Source: Deltaproteobacteria bacterium
Lineage (GTDB): Bacteria; Desulfobacterota; Binatia; UBA9968
DNA length: 64,000 bases
Direction of reading: 5' to 3'
Assembly (NCBI GenBank): GCA_016874755.1
Contig: VGTH01000024.1
Coordinates: forward strand, 1-64,000
The notes below the pieces were generated by a model, which was given only the letters and a program-made list of their open reading frames with translations, was not told the DNA's origin and searched no databases. Position numbers and translations under genes: made by a program. Shown here piece by piece: positions 57,256 to 64,000 of the stretch. Position 1 is the first letter of the stretch. Every line of letters begins with the position of its first letter.

Positions 57256-58335
57256 ATGGCTCTGGACTTTGTCACCAATCAAGAAGTCATCGTCGCGGCG
57301 CGCAAAATTCTGCCGCAGGACGTTTGGGACTATCTCAGCGGCGGCGCCGAATCGGAAACCACCATGCGGCGCAATCGCCTGGGCTTCGACTACCTGGCGC
57401 TGCGGCCGCGCATCTGCGTCGACGTTTCCAAGATCGATACGTCGACGACCTTTCTCGGCCAGAAACTCAGAATCCCGGTCATGCTCGCGCCGATGGGCTC
57501 GCTGCAATCGATCACGCCGGAAGGCGGCGTCGCGGTGGGCAAGGCGGCGGCGCAATTCGGCTCGATCAATTTCGTAAGCTCAGTGACCCAACCGACGTTG
57601 GAAGAGATCGCCGCGGCGACGACTACGCCGAAAATCTTTCAGCTCTATATTCGCGGCGGATTGGACTGGTGCAAACAGATGGTCGACCGCGCGCTCAAGG
57701 CCGGCTACATGGCGCTCTGTTTGACCGTCGACACGGCGCACTACAGCCGGCGCGAGCGGCAGATGATGAACCGCTGGCTGCCGCCGAGCAAACGGGTCGA
57801 GAACAACACACGGATTTTTCAAGCGATGCTCACCTGGGAGTTGATGGCGGCGATCAAAAAGCACGCCGGCGTGCCGCTGATTCTCAAAGGCGTGGGCACC
57901 GCGGAGGATGCGAAAATCGCCGTCGACCACGGCGTCGAAGTGGTTTACATCTCCAACCACGGCGGCCGCCAGTTGGACCATGGCCGCGGCACCATCGATA
58001 TCGTTCCCGAAGTAGTCGATGCGGTCAACGGCAAGGCCGACGTCGTGCTCGACGGCGGCGTCATGCGCGGCACCGACATTCTCAAAGCCATCGCGCTCGG
58101 CTGCAAAGCGGTCACCATCGGCAAGCTGCAAGGCTGGGGCCTGGCCGCCGGGGCCGACGCCGGCGTCGTGCGCGTGCTCGAAATACTCGAAGAAGAGCTG
58201 ATCATCGACATGGGGCTCTTGGGCGTGACGCGCATCGACCAGGTGAACTCGAACCATGTCTGTCAATCATACCCGGTCGCCTGGCCGCACGAGATGAGCG
58301 CGTTCCCCTATATGCCGGGCGGCCAGCTGCGCTGA
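57256..58335 (+). CDS. FMN-dependent alpha-hydroxy-acid dehydrogenase/oxidase
   Basis: This 359-residue protein has the family stretches DVWDYLSGGAESETTMRRNR, VMLAPMGSLQSITPEGGVAV, and the catalytic VVYISNHGGRQLDHGRGTID (active-site His), followed by VVLDGGVMRGTDILKAIALG. The FMN and substrate residues look intact. It oxidises lactate, glycolate, mandelate or similar acids. The ATG at 57256 follows AGAGGAG; a GTG at 57247 is the alternative. The downstream cytochrome c relic suggests it may once have passed electrons to a cytochrome. Confidence 0.9.
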   Translation: MALDFVTNQEVIVAARKILPQDVWDYLSGGAESETTMRRNRLGFDYLALRPRICVDVSKIDTSTTFLGQKLRIPVMLAPMGSLQSITPEGGVAVGKAAAQFGSINFVSSVTQPTLEEIAAATTTPKIFQLYIRGGLDWCKQMVDRALKAGYMALCLTVDTAHYSRRERQMMNRWLPPSKRVENNTRIFQAMLTWELMAAIKKHAGVPLILKGVGTAEDAKIAVDHGVEVVYISNHGGRQLDHGRGTIDIVPEVVDAVNGKADVVLDGGVMRGTDILKAIALGCKAVTIGKLQGWGLAAGADAGVVRVLEILEEELIIDMGLLGVTRIDQVNSNHVCQSYPVAWPHEMSAFPYMPGGQLR

Positions 58336-58353
58336 AGTTGCGCGCTGTTTTAG

Positions 58354-58548
58354 TCGCCCGGAGATTGCCGGAGCCACACAGCTCAACCCGGACAACATTT
58401 CACCAGGACAGCGCCAGGCTTGGACCGCGAGTGCTTCGACAAAGCGGTCAACGACGGCAAAGGCCAGATGCCGCCCAGGGCGGGAGTGCTCAGCGAAGAG
58501 GAAATAGATCAGTTGTGGGTGTATGTTCGGTCGAGGATCGACGGTTAG
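58354..58548 (+). pseudogene. cytochrome c C-terminal relic
   Basis: A plus-strand frame between an in-frame TAG and the final TAG (58546-58548) reads GDCRSH, then LDRECFDKAVNDGKG, QMPPRAGVLSEEEIDQLWVY and VRSRIDG. This is the C-terminal half of a c-type cytochrome (MPP axial ligand stretch, LSEEEIDxLWxYVRS). The haem motif is reduced to CRSH where CxxCH is expected, and no start codon exists. It overlaps the AOR gene end by four bases. Confidence 0.5.
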
Positions 58549-60350
58549 AGTTGGGCCACCGCCTCAAGGCCTAGCGCCGCCAATTTTTCTGCGGGAATAA
58601 ACCCATCGGCACGCCAACCCCGCGCTGAATAATAGCTCTGCACCATCTGGCGCAGTTCTTCAGCATCTAGCCCAATGCCTTGACCGACACCGCTGGGCAG
58701 CGCTTCGCTCAGCAAACGTTGCGGCAAACCATCGTCGCTCGGTTGCCAGCCTTCGCGAACGTTGAAAAGTTTTTTCAACGTGTGAATGCGTGTGCCGATC
58801 TGTTTGAGTTCGATAGCCGAAATGTCCCAGCCAGTGACTTTGCTGAGTAGCTCGGCGGCTTCGCCATAGAAATCATCGAAACATTTGCGCAGAAACTTGC
58901 AGACGATTAATGAATCGAGCACGGCGGCGAAATCTTCGGACTCAGCAACGATCCTTCCTCGGTTGGTATCAGCTTTGAAACGATCGACAGCTCCGGAGAA
59001 ATCGGCTTCATAGGCGCCCGAGCGATTGTGACAGGCGCCGCGCGGACTGACCGCCAGGCCGAGCGCCATGCTCTTCAAGCTGCGCGGCTCGTAGCCGGGC
59101 AGCTCCAAGCCTTTCACATGCATGGCCCAGTAATCGCTGCCGTTGCCGAGGACCTGCGCGGCGCGCCGTGAACCCTCGGCGAGCAGCGTTCCTAGAGCGC
59201 GCCGCTCGGCAATCGCTTCGAGCGCCGCCAGCAGCGCCTCGGCGTTGCCAAAGCGCAGGCCGTTGAAGTCCGGCAACAGCCCTCTCTCGCCGCATTCCAT
59301 CGCCCAGGCGAGCGTGCCGCCGGCGCTGATCGTGTCGAGACCGTAGCGGTCGCAGAGCTGCGCCGCCTGGAGCACGACGTTGGGATCTTCAATGCCGCAC
59401 AGCGGGCCGAGCGCAAAAAGGGTCTCGTATTCGAGACGCTGCTCGTCGCCGTCGAGCGCTTTGAACAGGCGCTCGCATTGAATCGTGCAGGCCGCGCAGC
59501 CGTGGCGACGGCTAAAATTGTTTTCCGTCAGCGTCTCGCCGCTGAGCGCGTCGGCGTGATCAAAGGTCGATCGTTGAAAGTTGCGCGTCGGCAGCGTGCC
59601 GAGTTGGTTAAAAACCGATAAATTCGCCACCGTGCCGATCTCGCGATACTTGTCGGTGACCGAGCTAAGGCTGCGTGCGCGCAGAGCCTGGGCAATTTTC
59701 TCAACGCCCGAGGAATCGGCCACAGCGGTGCTGCGATCGCCGCATAGCGCGATCGCTTTTAGGTTCTTCGATCCCATCACGGCGCCGACGCCACCGCGGC
59801 CGGCGTGGCGGCCTTCGTTGCTGATGGTCGCGAAACGGACGAGATTTTCGCCGGCTTTGCCGATGGCGGCGATGCGAACGCTTGCGCCGCCCAGCTCGGC
59901 GCGAATGGCTGCTGCGGTATTAATGGGGCTCTTGCCAGCCAGTGTCTCTGCGCTGCGAAATGCGACGTTGTCGTTGTCAATAAAGAGATAAGCCGGTTTT
60001 TCCGCTCGTCCGGTGATGACGATGGCGTCAAAACCAAGCCGTTTTAGCTCTAACGCAAAATGGCTGGAAGAGAGCGAGTCGGCGATAAACCCAGTCAGCG
60101 GCGACTTGGTGACGACGGCATATTTCGCCGTGGTGGTAAGGCTGGTGCCGACTAGAGGAGCGCTCACGAATATTAACGGATTGTCTGGCGAGAACGGGTC
60201 GACGCCCGGTGGCGCGTATTCATAGAGGAGGCTCGTGCCCAGACCGATGCCGCCAACGAAAGCGCGCAAACGCGCTTCTTCGATGTCGCGCCGGACGATT
60301 CGTTGCGAGGTCAAATCGACATGCAGCAAGCGGCGGTGAAAGCCGTACAT
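58545..60350 (-). CDS. aldehyde:ferredoxin oxidoreductase family protein
   Basis: This 601-residue tungsten/molybdopterin enzyme begins MYGFHRRLLHVDLTSQRIVR. It has FVGGIGLGTSLLYEYAP, KYAVVTKSPLTGFIADS and ISNEGRHAGRGGVGAVMGSK. The Fe-S cysteines are C285, C288 and C292 (HGCAACTIQC) plus C484 (LIVCKF). All four are present. It would oxidise aldehydes or reduce acids with ferredoxin. It begins three bases after the MobA-MoaD fusion, so the two are one transcript. Confidence 0.9.
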   Translation of the reverse strand: MYGFHRRLLHVDLTSQRIVRRDIEEARLRAFVGGIGLGTSLLYEYAPPGVDPFSPDNPLIFVSAPLVGTSLTTTAKYAVVTKSPLTGFIADSLSSSHFALELKRLGFDAIVITGRAEKPAYLFIDNDNVAFRSAETLAGKSPINTAAAIRAELGGASVRIAAIGKAGENLVRFATISNEGRHAGRGGVGAVMGSKNLKAIALCGDRSTAVADSSGVEKIAQALRARSLSSVTDKYREIGTVANLSVFNQLGTLPTRNFQRSTFDHADALSGETLTENNFSRRHGCAACTIQCERLFKALDGDEQRLEYETLFALGPLCGIEDPNVVLQAAQLCDRYGLDTISAGGTLAWAMECGERGLLPDFNGLRFGNAEALLAALEAIAERRALGTLLAEGSRRAAQVLGNGSDYWAMHVKGLELPGYEPRSLKSMALGLAVSPRGACHNRSGAYEADFSGAVDRFKADTNRGRIVAESEDFAAVLDSLIVCKFLRKCFDDFYGEAAELLSKVTGWDISAIELKQIGTRIHTLKKLFNVREGWQPSDDGLPQRLLSEALPSGVGQGIGLDAEELRQMVQSYYSARGWRADGFIPAEKLAALGLEAVAQL

Positions 60351-60353
60351 CGC

Positions 60354-61241
60354 TCAACCTCCGGCATCGGCGGAGAGTAAAAAAATCCTATCCCCGGAGT
60401 TGATTTTGGCGCTTGGGGATCGCTCGAAATGGAGGCCGTTGATGTTGCAGGTGTAGCCGGCGGTCAGACCGTTAGCACCGATGATTTTGCCGCGCAGCTC
60501 CGGCAAGCGTTCAGCCAGGGCGTTTAAAACATGTGAGAGTGTCGCATCGCGCGGCAATGAGAGTGCGACGTCTCTTCTCTTTGCGACCATGCGGGCCACG
60601 CCAAAGAGTTCCACGGAAACTGCGATTGGGTCGGTCATTCTTGATTCCCAGAGCTGCAGCGCGGCGTGGTATTCCTCGGGCGAGTTCATGTTGAGAAAGC
60701 TCAAGCCATCGGGGTCCAAGCGGCGGATTTCGTCTTCGTGAACTTTACGCGTACGAACTTTGTCGTACAGAAAAATCGGCCGCAGCTCGTTGCGGTCCAG
60801 TTGGTCTTTGAGCAACGGTGTGCAGCTCGTTCGATAAACCGCGTGCAGCGGCTGGTAGCGATCTTCCCAAAACGGTACCACGACGTCGAAGTTAGAGATT
60901 TGAGAGATCAGATTCGAGATCAAAGTAAGATTGAGAAACGGCGCATCACAGGATGTCACGAAACACACTTCTTTGGTTGAGGCGTTGAGTCCATGGTAGA
61001 TGCCGCTCACAGGACCTTGGTAGGCGACGTCGTCGCGCACCACTAGAGCCGGTATTTTCGGCAGCTCTTGGTCCGGTGCTGCGACAACAACGGTTTCGGT
61101 GAACATTGTACTCAAATGTCGGAGGACATGCGTGATCAGTGGCTCGCCATCGAAAGGTAACAGCGCTTTGGGCCGGCCCATGCGCGAGCTTTTGCCGCCG
61201 ACGAGAATAACAGCGGTGGCGTGATCGAGAACAGAAGCCAT
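60354..61241 (-). CDS. MobA-MoaD fusion protein (molybdenum/tungsten cofactor)
   Basis: This 295-residue protein is a fusion. Residues 1-200 are MobA-like with AVILVGGKSSRMGRPKALLP (GTP/MPT-nucleotide site), VVRDDVAYQGPVSGIYHGLN and CFVTSCDAPFLN. Residues 203-295 are a MoaD/ThiS-like beta-grasp domain (ISVELFG-type VSVELFGVARMVAKRRDVAL) that ends ADAGG, the Gly-Gly needed for thiocarboxylate formation. It couples sulfur carriage and nucleotide attachment in molybdopterin synthesis. No break occurs at the junction. The AOR gene follows three bases later. Confidence 0.88.
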   Translation of the reverse strand: MASVLDHATAVILVGGKSSRMGRPKALLPFDGEPLITHVLRHLSTMFTETVVVAAPDQELPKIPALVVRDDVAYQGPVSGIYHGLNASTKEVCFVTSCDAPFLNLTLISNLISQISNFDVVVPFWEDRYQPLHAVYRTSCTPLLKDQLDRNELRPIFLYDKVRTRKVHEDEIRRLDPDGLSFLNMNSPEEYHAALQLWESRMTDPIAVSVELFGVARMVAKRRDVALSLPRDATLSHVLNALAERLPELRGKIIGANGLTAGYTCNINGLHFERSPSAKINSGDRIFLLSADAGG

Positions 61242-61346
61242 AAGACAGCGTAGGGTCGGCGCAGCGGCATAGTCAAGGCGCTTCGTGCACTGTGTAGGGG
61301 CGATTCATGAGTCGCCATCACGAAACATACCCAGGCGGTGGTCTGT

Positions 61347-61398
61347 GTAGGGTGCGCCGTGCGCACCATCCGGAAACGGTGCGCACGGCGCACCCTAC
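61347..61398. repeat. perfect 21-base-pair hairpin repeat
   Basis: Arms at 61347-61367 and 61378-61398 are exact complements (GTAGGGTGCGCCGTGCGCAC at the left edge), with a ten-base loop. It fills part of the 184-base gap between the formate dehydrogenase gene and the MobA-MoaD gene. It may terminate or attenuate transcription. Confidence 0.85.
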
Positions 61399-61425
61399 GG
61401 GGATTCGGTCGGGCTTGAGCGGAAA

Positions 61426-63579
61426 TTAATACCGGCCTCGCGCGGTCTGCGGCGGGAGCTCTTCTTTTTCCGCCGATTGTACGCGCACGGCGCAGGCTTT
61501 GTACTCGGGGATCTTCGCCAGAGGATCGACGGCATCTATTGTAAGCAGGTTGGCGGCGGCCTCGTGGAAATGCATGGGAATGAAGACCACGCCGACCGTG
61601 GTTCGCTGCGTTACCCACGCTCGCAGCACGACGGTGCCGCGGCGCGATGAGACCCGCACGGCTTGGCCGTCTGCGATTTTCAATTTGGCCGCGTCGGCGG
61701 GATTGATCTCGACGCGTGCCTGCGGAAAGAGATCGTCGAGTTGCGAGTGGCGCGTCAGCGTGCCGCCGTGCCAGTGTTCCAACACACGCCCGGTGGTGAG
61801 GATGAACGGATATTCCTCGTCCGGCATCTCGACGGCGGGGACGTACTCCAACGGATGGAATTTGCCTCTGCCGCGGGGAAACGTGTCGGTGAACAAATAC
61901 GGTGTGCCGGGATGGTTATCGTCCCAGACGGGAGTCTGCAGGCCACCTTTTTCAAGCCGCGGATATTTTACGCCGGCATATTCCGGCACCACGCGGCCCA
62001 TCTCTTCGAGTACCTCGGCGGGCGATTGATACGACCAGAACGCAGATTTTGGTCGACCGAGCTTCTTTTCGATGCGTTGCGCGAGCGCGCAGTTGATCTG
62101 CCAGTCGGCGCGCGCTTGGCCGCGCGGTTCGATGGCTTTGCGCACGCGCTGGACCCGGCGATCGGTGTTAGTGAAGGTGCCATCTTTCTCGGCCCACGAC
62201 GTTGCCGGCAGAAACACGTCCGCATAGGCGCCGGATTCGTTGATGAACAGATCCTGGGCTGAAAGAAATTCTAACTGCTCAATCATGTGGCGCGCGTGGT
62301 TCAAATTGGGCTCGGACATCATCGGATTCTCGCCCATGATGTGCAGCGCGCGCACACCGCCGGGGTGAACTGCATCCATGATCTCAGTGGTGGTCAATCC
62401 CAAATGGCGATTGAGACCGCCGGCTTCGACATTCCACGCCTGCTCGAATCGGCGTGCTGCCGCTTCGCTGTCGACGCGCTGATAGCCGGGATAGTGCCAG
62501 GGCATGGCGCCGGAGTCGGACGCGCCCTGGACATTGTTCTGGCCGCGCAGCGGATTGAGCCCGGTGCCTTGGCGGCCGATGTGGCCGGTGAGCAATGCCA
62601 GGTTAATCAGCGACATCGCGTTGTCGGTGCCGTGAGAATGCTCGGGAATGCCCAGGGCCCAATAGATTGCCGCGTTCTTCTCGCCGGCGTACATGCGCGC
62701 GGCTTGAATAATCAAATTCCTGTCGACGCCGGAGATCTTTTCTGCGTATTCGGGCGTGAACTTTTCCAGCGATTTGACAAACTCAGTAAAATTTTCAGTG
62801 CGACGGTCGATGAAGTCCTGGTTGTAAAGCTTCTCTTTCACGATGACATGCGCCATGGCGGAGAAGAGCGGCACGTCGGTGCCGGGCTTTTCGGGCAGCC
62901 AGAGCGCCGCATAGTTGACCATCTCGACGCGGCGCGGATCGACGACGATCAGCTTGGCGCCGTGCTTTTCGACGGCGGCTTTCATCTGCAGTGCGATGAT
63001 CGGATGAGTTTCTGCCGTGTTCGATCCCGTCACGATGAAAACATCGTTGTGAATCACTTCGGCGGCGGTGTTGCTCATCGCCGAGGAGCCCACGGCCATC
63101 TGCAGTGCGACAACGGAACCGGCGTGGCACAGCCGCGTGCAGTGGTCGACGTTGTTGCTGCGAAACAACGCGCGGAAGAGTTTCTGCAGGAGATAATTGT
63201 CTTCGTTGGTGGCTTTGGCGCAGCAATAGACCGCCATGGCCTTGGCGCCATCGCGCTGGTAGATCTCGACCATGCGGCTGGCGGTGTAGTCGAGAGCTTC
63301 GTCCCAAGTGACTTCGTGCCATTCAGCACGGTCGAAGGCTTGCGTGCGCGCGCCGGGTTGCTGGTGAGTTTTTCGAATCAACGGCGTTGTGACCCGGTCT
63401 CTGTTGTAGATGAAGTCGTAGCCGAAGCGGCCTTTGACGCAGAGGTTGCCGTGGTTGACCGTCGAATCGAAGGGCGAGGTGACTTTGTAAATGTAGTCGC
63501 CTTTAATGTGCAACTGCAGGTTACAGCCGACGCCACAGTATGGACAGGTGGTCGGAACGACGCGATCGGCGGTGATCAT
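61426..63579 (-). CDS. fdhA: formate dehydrogenase catalytic subunit (molybdopterin oxidoreductase)
   Basis: This 717-residue protein has an N-terminal [4Fe-4S] site (C12, C15, C19, C47: CPYCGVGC and NLCVKGRFG) and the metal-ligand Cys151-His152 in TRLCHAGSV, where many relatives have selenocysteine. It has the molybdopterin stretches [20 protein letters not shown] and [20 protein letters not shown], and the C-terminal [20 protein letters not shown]. It oxidises formate or reduces CO2. The ATG at 63579 overlaps the stop of the preceding Fe-S gene by ATGA. The frame extends upstream without support. Confidence 0.93.
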   Translation of the reverse strand: MITADRVVPTTCPYCGVGCNLQLHIKGDYIYKVTSPFDSTVNHGNLCVKGRFGYDFIYNRDRVTTPLIRKTHQQPGARTQAFDRAEWHEVTWDEALDYTASRMVEIYQRDGAKAMAVYCCAKATNEDNYLLQKLFRALFRSNNVDHCTRLCHAGSVVALQMAVGSSAMSNTAAEVIHNDVFIVTGSNTAETHPIIALQMKAAVEKHGAKLIVVDPRRVEMVNYAALWLPEKPGTDVPLFSAMAHVIVKEKLYNQDFIDRRTENFTEFVKSLEKFTPEYAEKISGVDRNLIIQAARMYAGEKNAAIYWALGIPEHSHGTDNAMSLINLALLTGHIGRQGTGLNPLRGQNNVQGASDSGAMPWHYPGYQRVDSEAAARRFEQAWNVEAGGLNRHLGLTTTEIMDAVHPGGVRALHIMGENPMMSEPNLNHARHMIEQLEFLSAQDLFINESGAYADVFLPATSWAEKDGTFTNTDRRVQRVRKAIEPRGQARADWQINCALAQRIEKKLGRPKSAFWSYQSPAEVLEEMGRVVPEYAGVKYPRLEKGGLQTPVWDDNHPGTPYLFTDTFPRGRGKFHPLEYVPAVEMPDEEYPFILTTGRVLEHWHGGTLTRHSQLDDLFPQARVEINPADAAKLKIADGQAVRVSSRRGTVVLRAWVTQRTTVGVVFIPMHFHEAAANLLTIDAVDPLAKIPEYKACAVRVQSAEKEELPPQTARGRY

Positions 63580-64000
63580 GACTTCCTCCGGCGCCGGTTG
63601 CTGCCCCGGGTCGCCTGCATGATTTCGCTTAAGTCTTTTCCCTGTTCGAGCAGGGCTTCGCGCTTGGGTTTGAGCGCCCCGGTGGGGCAGACGCCAACGC
63701 ACTGGCCGCAGAAGACGCAAGTAGTTTCCGGCATCGACTTATCGAAGAACGTGCCGATGCTGGTGTCGAAGCCGCGGCCTTTGAAGTTAATCGCATAGGT
63801 GTACTGCGCGTCGTCGGCGCAGACCTGGACGCAGCGCCAGCAGAGAATGCACTTGTCGTAGTCGCGGACATACATCGGGTTGTCGTCGAGCAGTTCGCGC
63901 TCGCGCTTTTTCGCATCGACGAATCGTGACCGGTCGGCGTGATAGTCGGCGATAAACTGTTGAATCTCCGGTGCCTCGGCGAGATCCACGGCGGAGTTGA
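63576..64000 (-). CDS. iron-sulfur subunit of formate dehydrogenase, 5-prime end beyond the window
   Basis: The visible part (about 141 codons) has two [4Fe-4S] clusters of the ferredoxin type: [11 protein letters not shown] and [12 protein letters not shown]. The stretch [12 protein letters not shown] before the first is the pattern seen in the N-terminal region of FdhA/NuoG-like proteins. The frame is open to the window edge, so the start is not visible; the first internal GTG (63989) reads [12 protein letters not shown] but the preceding codons continue the frame. It overlaps fdhA by four bases. It likely carries electrons from the catalytic subunit to NAD or ferredoxin. Confidence 0.85.
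   Translation of the reverse strand, partial: NSAVDLAEAPEIQQFIADYHADRSRFVDAKKRERELLDDNPMYVRDYDKCILCWRCVQVCADDAQYTYAINFKGRGFDTSIGTFFDKSMPETTCVFCGQCVGVCPTGALKPKREALLEQGKDLSEIMQATRGSNRRRRKS

Noticed and set aside
57249-58574. A 441-codon frame over the FMN dehydrogenase
   Set aside because: Arg-rich shadow; the real gene has the HGG catalytic motif and a good ribosome site.
62287-63798. A 503-codon plus-strand frame opposite formate dehydrogenase
   Set aside because: Antisense to a gene with intact cofactor motifs; no family pattern or ribosome site.

Overview
The window reads as a stretch of a GC-rich, Gram-negative chromosome. It encodes an outer-membrane-type lipoprotein, an AsmA-like protein, a TonB-like C-terminal domain, TatA and an HtrA/DegP protease. 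The mix (many NMT1/THI5-like and TAXI solute receptors, hydantoinase B, creatininase, ornithine cyclodeaminase, AOR, SahR-MetH) recalls uncultivated soil or aquifer Deltaproteobacteria-like lineages (Desulfobacterota/Binatota, Tectomicrobia). That placement is inference only. I see no rRNA, tRNA, CRISPR array or transposase.

Layout. 1-0.6 kb: a decayed antitoxin-like gene and a retropepsin-like protease remnant. 0.65-11.6 kb: an accessory region with a short MetE-like protein, a haem-oxygenase-fold diiron protein, three paralogous alpha/beta-hydrolases that all lack the nucleophile serine, several gene relics, hydantoinase B with a small zinc-ribbon subunit, an isochorismatase-fold protein without its cysteine, an NMT1-like receptor, an HNH protein, and a HAD-fold protein without its catalytic aspartates. 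11.8-20.6 kb: ComF, creatininase, gamma-glutamylcyclotransferase, a SahR-like regulator overlapping metH, ornithine cyclodeaminase and a DUF1178 protein. 20.7-31.5 kb: GNAT protein, an ABC importer operon, purM-purN-flippase, mgtE, htrA-tatA, a methyltransferase and a small HTH protein. 31.7-42.3 kb: AsmA-like protein, glutaredoxin, typA, an HD protein and a heterodimeric ABC exporter. 42.4-46 kb: a secreted aminopeptidase-like lipoprotein, a zinc alcohol dehydrogenase and an amidohydrolase. 46-52.4 kb: four tandem TAXI receptors followed by one fused TRAP permease. 52.5-58.5 kb: a TonB-like protein, an NMT1-like receptor, ilvD, a coiled-coil membrane protein, an FMN alpha-hydroxy-acid dehydrogenase and a cytochrome c relic. 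58.5-64 kb (minus strand): formate dehydrogenase subunits, a MobA-MoaD fusion and an aldehyde:ferredoxin oxidoreductase.

How the genes fit together. SahR-MetH is a methionine/SAH unit with its own promoter. The purM-purN-flippase genes are coupled. The Fdh/MobA-MoaD/AOR run pairs two molybdo/tungstopterin enzymes with a cofactor-making fusion protein. The 46-52 kb TRAP locus is an uptake system with one membrane component and four receptors.

Three families of short palindromic intergenic repeats recur across the window. The most unusual signals are the concentration of fold-intact proteins missing catalytic residues at 2.7-11.6 kb, and the four-receptor TRAP locus whose receptors each keep exactly two cysteines, one near each end of the mature chain.
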